64,000 nucleotides of DNA from Solwaraspora sp. WMMA2065 (GCF_030345075.1 NZ_CP128361.1:2170001-2234000); one strand, 5' to 3'. Counted from the stretch's first letter, positions 26,653 to 36,402 are shown. Notes: generated by a model not told the origin, from the letters alone. Translations and numbers: made by a program.

Positions 26653-28170
26653 TCAGCTCTTGCCACCGGCCAGCTTCTCCCGCAGCGCGGCGAGCGCCTC
26701 GTCGGTGGCGAGGGTGCCGGCCGGCTCCTCGCTGGCCCGCGACGGAGTCGAGCTGGAGGTGGCCCCACCACCGCCGCCACCGCCACCGCCCGCGGGGGCG
26801 GCGACCGGCGGAGCCGGGTTGGCGGCGGCGTCCGCGTCGGCGGCCCGGGCGGTCTGCACCTGCCGGGTGTGCGCTTCCCAGCGGTTGCGGGCCTCGGCGT
26901 ACTGCTGCTCCCAGGTCTCCCGCTGCTTGTCGAAGCCTTCCAGCCACTCCCCGGTCTCCGGGTCGAAGCCTTCGGGGTAGATGTAGTTGCCCTCGTTGTC
27001 GTACGTGGCGGCCATGCCGTACAGCGTCGGGTCGAAGTGCTCCTCGCCCTCGACGAAGCCCTCGTTGGCCTGCTTGAGCGACAGCGAGATCCGGCGACGC
27101 TCCAGGTCGATGTCGATGACCTTGACCATGACGTCGGAGCCGACCTGGACGACCTGCTCGGGGATCTCGACGTGCCGCTCGGCGAGCTCGGAGATGTGCA
27201 CCAGGCCCTCGATGCCGTCGTCGACGCGGACGAACGCACCGAACGGCACCAGCTTGGTCACCTTGCCGGGCACGATCTGCTGGATCGCGTGGGTCCGGGC
27301 GAACTGACGCCACGGGTCTTCCTGGGTGGCCTTCAGCGACAGCGAGACCCGCTCGCGGTCCAGGTCGACGTCGAGCACCTCGACCTCGACCTCCTGGCCG
27401 ACCTCGACCACCTCGGACGGGTGGTCGATGTGCTTCCAGGACAGCTCGGAGACGTGCACCAGACCGTCCACCCCGCCGAGGTCGACGAAGGCGCCGAAGT
27501 TGACGATCGAGGAGACGACGCCCTTGCGGACCTGCCCCTTCTGCAGCTTGTTGAGGAACTCGGTGCGCACCTCGGACTGCGTCTGCTCCAGCCAGGCCCG
27601 GCGGGACAGGACCACGTTGTTGCGGTTCTTGTCCAGCTCGATGATCTTGGCCTCGAGCTCCCGGCCGACGTACGGCTGCAGGTCACGGACCCGGCGCATC
27701 TCCACCAGCGACGCGGGCAGGAAGCCACGCAGCCCGATGTCCAGGATCAGACCGCCCTTGACCACCTCGATGACCGAGCCACGGACGACCCCGTCCTCGT
27801 CCTTGATCTTCTCGATCGTGCCCCACGCGCGCTCGTACTGGGCGCGCTTCTTCGACAGGATCAGCCGGCCTTCCTTGTCCTCCTTCTGCAGGACAAGGGC
27901 TTCGATGTGGTCGCCCACCGAGACAACGTCGGCTGGGTCCACGTCGTGCTTGATCGACAACTCGCGCGAGGGGATGACGCCCTCGGTCTTGTAGCCGATG
28001 TCGAGCAGGACCTCGTCCCGGTCGACCTTGACGACGGTACCTTCCACGATGTCGCCGTCGTTGAAGTACTTGATGGTCTCGTCGATCGCCGCGAGGAAGG
28101 CTTCCTCGGTGCCGAGGTCGTCGACGGTGACCTTGGGGGCGCTCGAGGTGGCCTCGATGCTGCTCGTCAT
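26653..28170 (-). CDS. rpsA: 30S ribosomal protein S1
   Basis: The 505-residue mRNA-binding ribosomal protein with four S1 domains: GDIVEGTVVKVDRDEVLLDI (domain 1), GSVIEVVKGGLILDIGLRG (2), RKGVVSSIVNFGAFVDLGGV (3) and GKVTKLVPFGAFVRVDDGI (4), i.e. the four-domain form usual for Actinobacteria. The C-terminal 100 residues are a disordered Ala/Pro/Gly-rich tail with a poly-Gly run (26770-26800). The ATG at 28170 (MTSSIEATSSAPKVTVDDLG) is chosen over an upstream frame start at 28203. Confidence 0.97.
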   Translation of the reverse strand: MTSSIEATSSAPKVTVDDLGTEEAFLAAIDETIKYFNDGDIVEGTVVKVDRDEVLLDIGYKTEGVIPSRELSIKHDVDPADVVSVGDHIEALVLQKEDKEGRLILSKKRAQYERAWGTIEKIKDEDGVVRGSVIEVVKGGLILDIGLRGFLPASLVEMRRVRDLQPYVGRELEAKIIELDKNRNNVVLSRRAWLEQTQSEVRTEFLNKLQKGQVRKGVVSSIVNFGAFVDLGGVDGLVHVSELSWKHIDHPSEVVEVGQEVEVEVLDVDLDRERVSLSLKATQEDPWRQFARTHAIQQIVPGKVTKLVPFGAFVRVDDGIEGLVHISELAERHVEIPEQVVQVGSDVMVKVIDIDLERRRISLSLKQANEGFVEGEEHFDPTLYGMAATYDNEGNYIYPEGFDPETGEWLEGFDKQRETWEQQYAEARNRWEAHTRQVQTARAADADAAANPAPPVAAPAGGGGGGGGGATSSSTPSRASEEPAGTLATDEALAALREKLAGGKS

Positions 28171-28601
28171 GTGGGCGGTTGCTCCGGATCGGATGGGTGT
28201 CACTGCTGGCTTGTCGTTGCGGTGACCTGGCGTGGCTCACGGATCCGCCGGCGGGCACACCGCGACGATGACGTCTTCGTCACCGACCGTGACCGAGGGG
28301 ATCATCGACCGCCGCTGCCATCATCGGATGTAACCGCCGACCGCGGACCTGCTCCCTGCCGAGGCACACGATCCGCGAGCGCATCGTCTAGCCTACCGGT
28401 TGCATTACCACAGCGTGCAAGCCCTCCCGGGAGCTATCCGGGCGCACATGTCGGTGGTTGGGAAAAATCGGACCCACAGGCGGGGATTCCCGCGCTTTCG
28501 GGGACTCGCTGTGACCGAGATCACACCCGTTTCGCGGGCCGTCAAGCGTAGCACGCCGAGCCGGTAACGCTCCCACGCGACGCTGCCCGTACCGTCTGCC
28601 C
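28171..28601. promoter_or_regulatory. Intergenic region with a possible rpsA promoter
   Basis: A 430-base gap separates the divergent rpsA and methyltransferase genes. On the minus strand TTGCAC (28420-28415) and TAGGCT (28395-28390) could be a promoter, with a spacer of 19. That would give rpsA a leader of about 220 bases, long enough for autoregulation, but I cannot identify a structure there. An AT-richer patch with a run of five A at 28463-28467 lies upstream. No gene is seen. Confidence 0.35.
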
Positions 28602-29480
28602 GTGACCACCGCACCGCCCACACCCGCCGACAGGCCCGGCGTCGGCCCGGATCCCGACCTCCTCCCGGATCCCGACCAACTCAGAGTGACCAGGCGCGAG
28701 GTCACCGACCAGCAGGCCCGACAGGCCAACCGGCGCTGGTGGGACGCCGACGCCGACGACTACCAGACCGAGCACGGCGAGTTCCTCGGCGACGCCGACC
28801 TGCGCTGGTGCCCGGAAGGCCTGCGGGAGGCCGACGCCGGGCTGCTCGGCGCCGTCGCCGGGCGGCGGGTGCTCGAACTGGGCTGCGGAGCGGCCGCCGG
28901 CAGCCGGTGGCTCGCCGGACAGGGTGCCCGCGCCGTCGCGCTGGACCTGTCGGCGGGCATGCTGCGCCAGGCCGTCGCCGGCGCCGACCGCACCGGCGTA
29001 CGGGTGTCGCTGGTGCAGGCCGACGCGCTGACGCTGCCGTTCGTCGACGCCGCGTTCGACACCGTCTGGACCGCGTTCGGCGCGGTGCCGTTCGTCGCCG
29101 ACTCGGCGGCCGTGATGCGCGAGGTGCACCGGGTGCTGCGCCCCGGCGGGCGCTGGGTCCTCGCCGTCACCCACCCGATGCGCTGGATCTTCCTCGACGA
29201 CCCTGGCGAGCGCGGCCTGGTCGCGGTGCACTCCTACTTCGACCGGCGGCCGTACGTGGAGACCGACGACGACGGCACCCCCAGCTACGTCGAGCAGCAC
29301 CGTACGCTCGGCGACCGGGTCCGCGAACTCGTCGCCGCCGGGTTCCGGCTGCTCGACGTCGTCGAACCGCCGTGGCCGGACGGGCACGAGCAGATCTGGG
29401 GGCAGTGGAGTCCGCTGCGCGGGCGGCTCTTCCCCGGCACCGCGATCTTCGTCGCGGACCGGCCGCCAACGACCGGCTGA
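28602..29480 (+). CDS. SAM-dependent methyltransferase (class I)
   Basis: A 292-residue methyltransferase. Motif I is VLELGCGAAAGSRWLAG, the acidic end of strand 2 is ALDLSAGML, motif II/III includes LVQADALTLPFVDAAFDTVW, and the post-I region LRPGGRWVLAVTHPM fits methyltransferase type 11. The first 40 residues are Pro/Asp-rich and probably disordered. The substrate is unknown. The GTG start at 28602 is the only one that keeps the conserved ANRRWWDADADDYQ segment; this is a widespread actinobacterial protein found near rpsA/polA. Confidence 0.88.
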   Translation: MTTAPPTPADRPGVGPDPDLLPDPDQLRVTRREVTDQQARQANRRWWDADADDYQTEHGEFLGDADLRWCPEGLREADAGLLGAVAGRRVLELGCGAAAGSRWLAGQGARAVALDLSAGMLRQAVAGADRTGVRVSLVQADALTLPFVDAAFDTVWTAFGAVPFVADSAAVMREVHRVLRPGGRWVLAVTHPMRWIFLDDPGERGLVAVHSYFDRRPYVETDDDGTPSYVEQHRTLGDRVRELVAAGFRLLDVVEPPWPDGHEQIWGQWSPLRGRLFPGTAIFVADRPPTTG

Positions 29481-29552
29481 GACGGCCGTCGCGCACCGCG
29501 CCGCACCGGTCGCCGGCCCTCGCCAGCACCCCGACGACCGTACGCTGACCGG

Positions 29553-30176
29553 GTGAGCGCCGAGCCGATCCATCCTGCCGCAGCGTCCGGCGGGGCGCGG
29601 ACCGCACCGTGGCAGCCGGACCCGGTCCGGCAGCAGCTGGCTGACTACAGCATCGAAGACGTCCTCGCCCTGCCCGCCGACGCCCCCCGCGTCGAACTCC
29701 TCGACGGAGTCCTCACCGTGGTTCCCTCCCCCACTCTCGACCACCAGGACATCTCGTCCCTGCTCTGCGCCTGGCTGCGCCGGCACGCGCCGGACGGCTA
29801 CCGGGCCACCCAGGCGGTCGGGGTCGCCGTCGGGCCACGCAACACCTACGAGCCCGACGTGCTGCTGCACCGCGCCGAAGGCAGCCGCGACCGGCACTAC
29901 CTGACCCCCGACGAGGTGCTGCTGGTCGTCGAGGTGGTCTCCCCGGCCACCCGCCGCCGGGACCGGTTCCACCGGCCCGCCGGGTACGCCGCCGTCGGCA
30001 TCGGCCACTACTGGCGGGTCGAGCAGGATCCGGTGCGGATCTACGTCTACCAGCTCGGCGACCGGCCGGGCGCCAGCGGCGAGCGGGAGTACGCCCTCGT
30101 CGCCGAGTCCGCCGACCTGCTTGAACTCGACGCCCCGTTCCCGGTGAAGCTGCCGATCTCCGAGATCACCCCGTAG
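29553..30176 (+). CDS. Uma2-family (DUF820) putative endonuclease
   Basis: A 207-residue protein with the Uma2/DUF820 nuclease fold of the PD-(D/E)xK superfamily: RVELLDGVLTVVPSPTLDHQ, the acidic YEPDVLLHR and the VLLVVEVVSPATRRRDR core with the catalytic E and later basic residue. Despite the name, no activity has been fixed for the family, which has many paralogues in Actinobacteria and Cyanobacteria. It has a GTG start. It appears to be a single-gene unit. Confidence 0.85.
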   Translation: MSAEPIHPAAASGGARTAPWQPDPVRQQLADYSIEDVLALPADAPRVELLDGVLTVVPSPTLDHQDISSLLCAWLRRHAPDGYRATQAVGVAVGPRNTYEPDVLLHRAEGSRDRHYLTPDEVLLVVEVVSPATRRRDRFHRPAGYAAVGIGHYWRVEQDPVRIYVYQLGDRPGASGEREYALVAESADLLELDAPFPVKLPISEITP

Positions 30177-30225
30177 ACCTTGCGCCGGCGGGATTGCCGG
30201 CCCGGCCGGCGGGTACCCGGCCGCC

Positions 30226-30495
30226 ATGGCGAGGAACAAACGCCCCCGCGAGGGCGACCGGCCCGACCAGCGGCCCGGCCGACCGGTTGAGCATCCCCGA
30301 CCCGGTGACCGGGTCAACTGGCGCAGCCACGGGGTGACCGTGCCGGGCACCGTCGAAGAGGAGATCACCACCCGGCGGGAGGCAGCCGGCCGTACGGTGG
30401 TCGCCGACCAGGAGCACCCGCAGTACCGGGTCCGCAGCGACAAGTCCGGCCGCGACGCGGTGCACAAGCCGGAGGCGTTGCGCCGTGCCGAGTGA
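30226..30495 (+). CDS. DUF2945 (HVA1-type TUDOR) protein
   Basis: An 89-residue protein. The first 25 residues are charged, and then comes the DUF2945 core: GDRVNWRSHGVTVPGTVEEE and ADQEHPQYRVRSDKSG to AVHKPEALRR. The core is a small beta-barrel of the Tudor/hypervirulence-associated type. The function is unknown. It overlaps the following DUF3140 gene by 11 bases, a pairing seen often, so the two probably act together. Confidence 0.85.
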   Translation: MARNKRPREGDRPDQRPGRPVEHPRPGDRVNWRSHGVTVPGTVEEEITTRREAAGRTVVADQEHPQYRVRSDKSGRDAVHKPEALRRAE

Positions 30496-30865
30496 CCGCA
30501 CCCGCACCGCCGGGCACCGCCCGACCCGGACCGACGCGTCCGACGGCGCGGCGGCGTACCGGGCGTTCGTCGAAGCGGTCAACATGAGCCCGGGTGAGCT
30601 GGAGAAGTGGCTGCGTACCCCGGAGTCGACCGCCGCCGGGCAGCACCACGACGGCGGCGAGTCGGTGGGGCACGCCTCCGGCCGCCGGATCGTCGACCTG
30701 CTGCGGACCAAGCGGGAGGCATTGTCCGACGACGACTACGCGCACATGCGCAAGGTGGTCGGGTACGTGCACCGGCACCTGGCCCAGCGTCCGTCCGGCG
30801 ACGTCAGCGACACCCGGTGGCGGCACTCGCTGATGAACTGGGGGCACGACCCGCTGAAGGCGTGA
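30485..30865 (+). CDS. DUF3140 protein
   Basis: A 126-residue protein matching DUF3140: FVEAVNMSPGELEKWL, SVGHASGRRIVDLLRTKRE and YAHMRKVVGYVHRHLAQRP then TRWRHSLMNWGHDPLK. It is a small basic helical protein, sometimes described as DNA-binding in annotations, with no proven role. Translation is coupled to the DUF2945 gene by overlap. It ends 11 bases from the convergent polA stop. Confidence 0.87.
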   Translation: MPSDRTRTAGHRPTRTDASDGAAAYRAFVEAVNMSPGELEKWLRTPESTAAGQHHDGGESVGHASGRRIVDLLRTKREALSDDDYAHMRKVVGYVHRHLAQRPSGDVSDTRWRHSLMNWGHDPLKA

Positions 30866-30876
30866 CCGGCGGCAGG

Positions 30877-33564
30877 TCAGTGCCCGGCGGTGTGCCAGTC
30901 GGTGCCGACCCCGACGGAGACCTCCAGCGGCACCGACAGCGGGTGGGCGCCGCCCATCTCGCGGCGGACCAGGCTCTCCAGCTCGGCCCGCTCCCCCGGC
31001 GCCACCTCGAAGACCAGCTCGTCGTGCACCTGCAGCAGCATCCGCGACCGCAGCGACGAGGTGCGCAGTGCGGTGTCGACGTGCAGCATCGCCACCTTGA
31101 TCAGGTCGGCGGCGGAGCCCTGGATCGGGGCGTTGAGCGCCATTCGCTCGGCCATCTCCCGGCGCTGCCGGTTGTCGCTGACCAGATCCGGCAGGTAACG
31201 ACGGCGGCCGAGGATGGTGGAGGTGTAGCCGTCCTGGCGGGCCTGGCCGACCAGCGCCTGCAGGTAGTCACGGACCCCACCGAACCGGCGGAAGTACTCC
31301 TCCATCAGCGCCTTCGCCTCGTCGGTGGCGATGCCGAGCTGCTGGGACAGGCCGAAGGCGCTCAGCCCGTACGCCAGCCCGTAGTTCATCGCCTTGATCC
31401 GCCGGCGCTGCTCGGCGTCGACCGACTCCAGCGGCACCTGGAACACCGACGCCGCGGTGACGGCGTGGAAGTCCTCGCCGGAGTTGAACGCGTCGATCAG
31501 CGCCTCGTCGCCGGACAGGTGCGCCATGATCCGCATCTCGATCTGGCTGTAGTCGGCGGTCAGCAACGACTCGTAGCCGGCCCCGACCACGAACGCCCGC
31601 CGGATCCGGCGGCCCTCCTCGGTGCGGATCGGGATGTTCTGCAGGTTGGGGTCGGTGGAGGAGAGCCGGCCGGTGGCGGCCACCGTCTGGTTGAAGGTGG
31701 TGTGGATCCGGCCGTCGTCGGAGATCGACTTGAGCAGCCCGTCGACCGTCGACTTGAGCCGGGCCACGTCGCGGTGGCGCAGCAGGTGGGCCAGCAGCGG
31801 ATGCTCGGTCTGGGCGAACAACCACTGCAGCGCGTCGGCGTCGGTGGTGTAACCGGTCTTGATCTTCTTCGTCTTGGGCAGCCCCAGGTCGGTGAAGAGG
31901 ATCTCCTGCAGCTGCTTGGGCGAGCCGAGGTTGAACTCACGGCCGATCACCCCGTACGCGGCCTGGGCGGCGGCCTTGACCTCGGCGGCGAACTGCGCCT
32001 CCAGCTCGGTCAGGTACTCGGTGTCGGCGCCGATGCCGGCCTGCTCCATGCCGGCGAGGACCTCGACCAGCGGCAGCTCGACGTCGGCGAGCAGCCGGGT
32101 CGAGGCGTCCCCGTCGCGGGCCAGCTCGGCGTCGATCGCCGCCGCCAGGTCGAGGGTGGCCCGGGCACGCAGCATCAGGTTCTGCTCGACCTCGCTCTGC
32201 GGGCCGAGCCCGTCGAGGGTCAGCTGGCCGTCGTCCGGGGCGTCGACCCGCAGCTCCCGGTGCAGGTAGCGCAGCGCCAGGTCGACCAGGTCGTAGGAAC
32301 GCTGGTCCGGCCGGGCCAGGTAGGCGGCGAGCGCGGTGTCCCGGTCGATGCCGTCCAGCGACCAACCGTGCGCGGCGAACGCCAGCCGGGCCGGTTTGCT
32401 GTCGTGCAGCACCTTGCGCCGACCGTCGTCGGCGAGCCAGCCGGCGACCGCCGCCTCGTCGGCCGGGTCCAGCGCGGCCGGGTCGAACCAACCGGCGGCC
32501 CCGGCGGCGGTGGCCACCGCGATCGCGGTCAGGGCGCCGGTGCCCCGGCCGAAGCTGCCGGCGACCGCGACGCCGACGCTGGCCCCGGCCGGAGCGTGCG
32601 CGGCCAGCCAGGGGGCGACCGCCCCGGCGCCGAGCACCTCGCCGGCCAGGTCGAAGCCGGCTTCGGCCTCCGGCTCGACGGCGTCGAGGTACTGGTAGAG
32701 CCGGTCCCGCAGGATCCGGAACTGCAGGGTGTCGAAGACCTGGTGGACGGCTTCCCGGTCCCACCCGGTCCACCGAGAGTCGGCCGGGGTGAGCGGTAGA
32801 TCCAGATCAGCCACCAGACAGTTGAGCTCGTAGTTGCGGATCACGTCGGCGAGCCGCTCCCGCAGGCTCTCCCCCGCCTTGCCCTTGATCTTGTCGGCCT
32901 GGGCGATCACCCCGTCCAGGCCGCCGTACTGGCTGATCCACTTGGCGGCGGTCTTCGGACCGACGCCGGGCACCCCGGGAAGGTTGTCGCTGGACTCGCC
33001 GACCAGCGCGGCCAGGTCGCGGTAGTGGCCCGGCCCGACGCCGTAGCGGGCGGTGACCGCCGACGGATCCATCCGGGCCAGGTCCGACACACCCTTACGC
33101 GGGTAGAGCACGGTGGTCCGGTCGTCGACCAGCTGGAAGGCGTCCCGGTCGCCGGTGCAGATCAGCACCTGCATGCCGGCGTCGCGCCCCTGGCTGGCCA
33201 GGGTGGCGATGACGTCGTCGGCCTCGTAGTTGTCCTTGGTGACGTACGGGATGCGCAGCGCGGCCAGGACCTCCTGCACCAGGCTGACCTGGCCGGCGAA
33301 GTCGGCGGGGCTCTCCGAACGGCCGGCCTTGTACTCGGCGTACCGCTCGGTGCGAAACGACCGGCGGGACACGTCGAAGGCGACCACGATGTGGGTCGGC
33401 CGCTCGTCGCGCAGCACGTTGATCAGCATCGAGGTGAAGCCGTAGACCGCGTTGGTCGGCTGGCCGGTGCTGGTGGAGAAGTTCTCCACGGGCAGCGCGA
33501 AGAACGCCCGGTAGGCCAGCGAATGGCCGTCGAGCAGCAGCAGGCGGGGCGCGTCGTCGGTCAC
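30877..33564 (-). CDS. polA: DNA polymerase I
   Basis: An 895-residue repair and Okazaki-fragment polymerase. The 5'-3' exonuclease domain is residues 1-300 (LLLDGHSLAYRAFFALP, GDRDAFQLVDD). The 3'-5' exonuclease-like domain in the middle lacks the usual metal-binding acidic set, as in many actinobacterial and Taq-type enzymes. The polymerase domain from about residue 520 has motif A DYSQIEMRIMAHLSGD, motif B RRIKAMNYGLAYGLSAFGL and motif C LQVHDELVFEV. It is full length and intact. Confidence 0.97.
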   Translation of the reverse strand: MTDDAPRLLLLDGHSLAYRAFFALPVENFSTSTGQPTNAVYGFTSMLINVLRDERPTHIVVAFDVSRRSFRTERYAEYKAGRSESPADFAGQVSLVQEVLAALRIPYVTKDNYEADDVIATLASQGRDAGMQVLICTGDRDAFQLVDDRTTVLYPRKGVSDLARMDPSAVTARYGVGPGHYRDLAALVGESSDNLPGVPGVGPKTAAKWISQYGGLDGVIAQADKIKGKAGESLRERLADVIRNYELNCLVADLDLPLTPADSRWTGWDREAVHQVFDTLQFRILRDRLYQYLDAVEPEAEAGFDLAGEVLGAGAVAPWLAAHAPAGASVGVAVAGSFGRGTGALTAIAVATAAGAAGWFDPAALDPADEAAVAGWLADDGRRKVLHDSKPARLAFAAHGWSLDGIDRDTALAAYLARPDQRSYDLVDLALRYLHRELRVDAPDDGQLTLDGLGPQSEVEQNLMLRARATLDLAAAIDAELARDGDASTRLLADVELPLVEVLAGMEQAGIGADTEYLTELEAQFAAEVKAAAQAAYGVIGREFNLGSPKQLQEILFTDLGLPKTKKIKTGYTTDADALQWLFAQTEHPLLAHLLRHRDVARLKSTVDGLLKSISDDGRIHTTFNQTVAATGRLSSTDPNLQNIPIRTEEGRRIRRAFVVGAGYESLLTADYSQIEMRIMAHLSGDEALIDAFNSGEDFHAVTAASVFQVPLESVDAEQRRRIKAMNYGLAYGLSAFGLSQQLGIATDEAKALMEEYFRRFGGVRDYLQALVGQARQDGYTSTILGRRRYLPDLVSDNRQRREMAERMALNAPIQGSAADLIKVAMLHVDTALRTSSLRSRMLLQVHDELVFEVAPGERAELESLVRREMGGAHPLSVPLEVSVGVGTDWHTAGH

Positions 33565-33640
33565 GTCAAGCGACTCTAGTCGTGGGGTACGACACCGCGC
33601 CGGGCGGCTCGCGCCGGGCGCGGCGGCCTCGCGCCGGGCC

Positions 33641-33680
33641 CGAGGTCACAGCACCTCGCGCGAGGTCACAGCACCTTGCT
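33641..33680. repeat. Tandem 20-base duplication at the end of an ABC ATPase gene
   Basis: CGAGGTCACAGCACCTCGCG (33641-33660) is followed by CGAGGTCACAGCACCTTGCT (33661-33680). The second copy spans the stop codon and last codons of the ATPase gene. The preceding 30 bases (CTCGCGCCGGGC at 33609 and 33629) show the same 20-base period. Confidence 0.8.
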
Positions 33681-34451
33681 GAGGAAGGCCCGGGTCCGGT
33701 CGTGCCGCGGATCGGCCAGGACCTGCCGGGGTACGCCCGACTCGACCACCACCCCGCCGTCCATGAAGACCAGCGAGTCACCGACCTCCCGGGCGAAACC
33801 GATCTCGTGGGTCACCACGATCATCGTCATCCCGTCCCGGGCCAGGTCCCGCATCACGTCCAGCACCTCACCGACGAGTTCCGGGTCCAGCGCGCTGGTC
33901 GGCTCGTCGAACAGCATCAGCTTGGGCCGCATGGCCAGCGCGCGGGCGATGGCCACCCGCTGCTGCTGCCCACCGGACAGCTGCCCCGGGTAGGCGCCCG
34001 CCCGGTCCGCCAGACCCACCCGGTCCAGCAGCGCCGCCGCCAGCTCACGGACCGCCGGCCGAGGCTGCCGGCGGACCCGCAGCGGCGCTTCCATCACGTT
34101 GTCCAGCGCGGTCATGTGCGGGAACAGGTTGAACCGCTGGAACACCATGCCGATCTGCTGGCGCTGCGCGGCCACCTCCCGGGCGGGCAGCTCGTGCAGT
34201 CTGCCGCGCCGCTGCCGGTAGCCGACCAGTTCCCCGTCCACCCGGATCCGCCCGGCGTCGATCTTCTCCAGGTGGTTGATGCAGCGTAGGAAGGTCGACT
34301 TGCCGGAGCCGGACGGCCCGATCACGCAGCACACCTCACCGGGCCGGACCGCCAGGTCCACCCCGGTGAGCACGTCGACCGGGCCGAACGACTTGTGCAC
34401 GTTCTCGGCGTGCACCATCAGGGTGTCCGACCCGGCGGGCGGCGTGGTCAT
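33666..34451 (-). CDS. Polar amino-acid ABC transporter ATP-binding protein
   Basis: A 261-residue ATPase of the GlnQ/HisP family. Walker A is GPSGSGKST, the Q-loop is [20 protein letters not shown], the signature is [15 protein letters not shown] and Walker B is [14 protein letters not shown]. It energises uptake by the permease encoded just upstream, whose stop overlaps its ATG (ATGA). The longer upstream frame is antisense-like and rejected. It is the third gene of a binding protein-permease-ATPase operon. Confidence 0.93.
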   Translation of the reverse strand: MTTPPAGSDTLMVHAENVHKSFGPVDVLTGVDLAVRPGEVCCVIGPSGSGKSTFLRCINHLEKIDAGRIRVDGELVGYRQRRGRLHELPAREVAAQRQQIGMVFQRFNLFPHMTALDNVMEAPLRVRRQPRPAVRELAAALLDRVGLADRAGAYPGQLSGGQQQRVAIARALAMRPKLMLFDEPTSALDPELVGEVLDVMRDLARDGMTMIVVTHEIGFAREVGDSLVFMDGGVVVESGVPRQVLADPRHDRTRAFLSKVL

Positions 34452-35449
34452 CAGGTCCCCTTCGCAGCAACGGTGCCGAAGCCGCGGGAGAACCGCCGTT
34501 CGACGAAGGACTGGCCGACCATCAGCACGCTGGTCAGCGCCAGATACCACAGGCAGGCGGCGACCAGCATCGGGAAGACCTGGAAGGTCCGCGAGCCGAC
34601 CGCCGACAGTTGGAAGAACAGCTCGTTGGTGACCGGTACGAAGGCCAGCAGCGAGGTGTCCTTGAGCATCGCGATGGTCTCGTTTCCGGTCGGCGGCACG
34701 ATCACCCGCATCGCCTGGGGCAGCACCACCCGACGCAGGGTCAGACCCTGACTCATGCCGAGCGCGGCGCACGCCTCGGCCTGGCCTGGGTCGACCGAGC
34801 CGATGCCGGCGCGGACGATCTCCGCCATGTACGCGGCCTCGGACAACGCCAGCCCGAGCAGGCCGGCGACGAAACCACTGATCGCGGTACGGGCGTCGAA
34901 GCCCCAGATCCGGGCCTCGAAGTCGGTGATGCCGAACAGCGCGCCGAGTTGACGGTCGAACGGCAGCCCGAACTCCAGCCGCTCCCAGAGGATGCCGAGG
35001 TTGCCGAAGAGCACCAGCAGCACCACCCGGGGTACCGCCCGGAAGAACCAGGTGTAGAGCCAGGCGACGCCGGCCAGGACCGGGTTGCCGGACAGGCGCA
35101 TCACCGCGACCAGCACCCCGAGCGCGACGCCGATCACCATCGCGAGCAGGGTCATCGTGATGGTGGTCCGCACGCCTTCGACGATCGGCGGCCGGAACAT
35201 GTTGTCGACCATGAACGTCCACTGGAACCGGTCGTTGGTGACCAGCAGGTGGACGAACATCGCGGCGAGTACGCCGAGCACGCCGACCGCCAACCAGCGG
35301 CCCGGCCGGCGCACCGGCACCGCCCGGATCGCCTCGGGTCGGTCACGTGCCGGCTCCGGCGAACCCGACTCGGGCGCCGGCCGCCCGGATGGGAGTGCCT
35401 CCCCGGACGGCGTCACGCCGTCCGGGGAGGAAGGGTTGTCCGCGGACAT
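34451..35449 (-). CDS. Polar amino-acid ABC transporter permease
   Basis: A 332-residue permease of the HisM/GlnP family. The first 50 residues are a cytoplasmic Pro/Ser/Glu-rich extension. The core has five or six membrane helices, and the EAA loop reads [20 protein letters not shown], where it contacts the ATPase. One permease gene suggests a homodimer. The N-terminal extension is encoded over a perfect 15-bp inverted repeat. It begins 13 bases after the binding-protein gene. Confidence 0.92.
   Translation of the reverse strand: MSADNPSSPDGVTPSGEALPSGRPAPESGSPEPARDRPEAIRAVPVRRPGRWLAVGVLGVLAAMFVHLLVTNDRFQWTFMVDNMFRPPIVEGVRTTITMTLLAMVIGVALGVLVAVMRLSGNPVLAGVAWLYTWFFRAVPRVVLLVLFGNLGILWERLEFGLPFDRQLGALFGITDFEARIWGFDARTAISGFVAGLLGLALSEAAYMAEIVRAGIGSVDPGQAEACAALGMSQGLTLRRVVLPQAMRVIVPPTGNETIAMLKDTSLLAFVPVTNELFFQLSAVGSRTFQVFPMLVAACLWYLALTSVLMVGQSFVERRFSRGFGTVAAKGT
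35398..35430 (-). terminator. Perfect 15-bp hairpin inside the first codons of the permease gene
   Basis: CCTCCCCGGACGGCG (35398-35412) and its exact complement (35416-35430) flank a 3-base loop. In the transcript it forms about 20 bases after the permease start codon and 33 bases after the binding-protein stop. It could end or slow part of the transcription past the binding-protein gene, or limit permease translation. Confidence 0.55.
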
Positions 35450-35462
35450 CGGCAGCCGGGGC

Positions 35463-36362
35463 TCAGGGGTTGACGGCCGGGTCGGTGATTCCGCCCGCCT
35501 CGACGCCCCAGTTGCTCAGCGCCTGCTCGTAGCCGCCGTCGGCGATGATCGCGTCGAGCGCTTCGGCCAGGGCGTCAGCGAACCCGGCCTGGTCCTGGGC
35601 GACCACATAGCCGTACGGCGCCGAGTCGTAGATGTCACCGGACAGTTCCAGTTCGCCGTTGGTCTGCTGGACCGCGTACGCGCAGACCGGCGAGTCGGCC
35701 AGCATGGCGTCGTTCTTGCCGGAGACCACCGAGGTGGTCGCCTGGTCCTGCCCCTGGAACTGTTCGATGACGATCTCGGGGTCGCCGGCGTCGACGCACG
35801 CCGCCGAGCGGGCCTCGATGTCCTCCACCTGCACGGTGCCGGCCTGGACCGCCACCCGCTTGCCGCAGGCGGCGTCCGGGTCGACCGGTTCCCCGGCCCG
35901 TGACGCCCATTGGGTGCCGGCCGAGAAGTAGGACACCATGTCGACCTGGGCCTTGCGCTCGTCGTTGATGGTGAACGAGGAGACCCCGATCTCGTACTTG
36001 CCGGACATCACCCCGGGGATGATGTCGTCGAACTGGCTGGGCACGTACTCGGTGGTCAGACCGAGCTTGCCCGCGACGGTGTTGAACAGGTCGACGTCGA
36101 ACCCGATGACGGTGCTGCCGTCGGTGTCGAGGAACTCCGCCGGAGCGTAGGTCGCGTCGACGCCGACCAGGATCTTGCCGTCGGCCTTGATCTCGTCGGG
36201 GACGAGCGCGGCCAGCTCGTCGTCGGCCGACGCGCTCGGCGCGTCGCCGCCGGGCTGTTCGACGCTGTCCTGCTCACCGCAGCCGGCGACGGCCAGCAGC
36301 AGAGCGAGCGCCCCGGCGATGCCGGCGGCGGCCCGCCGGATCCGGTGATGTGAGGTGGTCAC
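35463..36362 (-). CDS. Amino-acid ABC transporter substrate-binding lipoprotein
   Basis: A 299-residue lipoprotein. The signal peptide (AAAGIAGALALLLAVAGCGE) has the lipobox LAVAGC, so it is anchored outside the membrane. The mature part is a type-II binding protein: GKILVGVDATYAPAEFLD, VIGFDVDLFNTVAGKLGL, ARCs such as GVSSFTINDERKAQVDMV and KNDAMLADSPVCAYAV. The ligand is a polar amino acid, not predictable further. The GTG start at 36362 has GGAGG upstream; the longer frame is rejected. It is the first gene of the operon. Confidence 0.92.
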   Translation of the reverse strand: MTTSHHRIRRAAAGIAGALALLLAVAGCGEQDSVEQPGGDAPSASADDELAALVPDEIKADGKILVGVDATYAPAEFLDTDGSTVIGFDVDLFNTVAGKLGLTTEYVPSQFDDIIPGVMSGKYEIGVSSFTINDERKAQVDMVSYFSAGTQWASRAGEPVDPDAACGKRVAVQAGTVQVEDIEARSAACVDAGDPEIVIEQFQGQDQATTSVVSGKNDAMLADSPVCAYAVQQTNGELELSGDIYDSAPYGYVVAQDQAGFADALAEALDAIIADGGYEQALSNWGVEAGGITDPAVNP

Positions 36363-36402
36363 GTTTCCTCCGAGGGGGTGGTCGGGTCGTACCGGTGCCG
36401 GG

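Noticed and set aside
26770-26800. Poly-Gly run in rpsA as a frameshift hotspot
   Set aside because: The frame is intact and the tail is normal for actinobacterial S1 proteins.
26464-28551. 695-residue open frame opposite rpsA
   Set aside because: Antisense shadow of rpsA; Asp/Val/His-rich sequence mirrors the S1 codons.
28542-30467. 641-residue minus-strand frame opposite the methyltransferase and Uma2 genes
   Set aside because: Shadow of two genes with clear family motifs on the plus strand.
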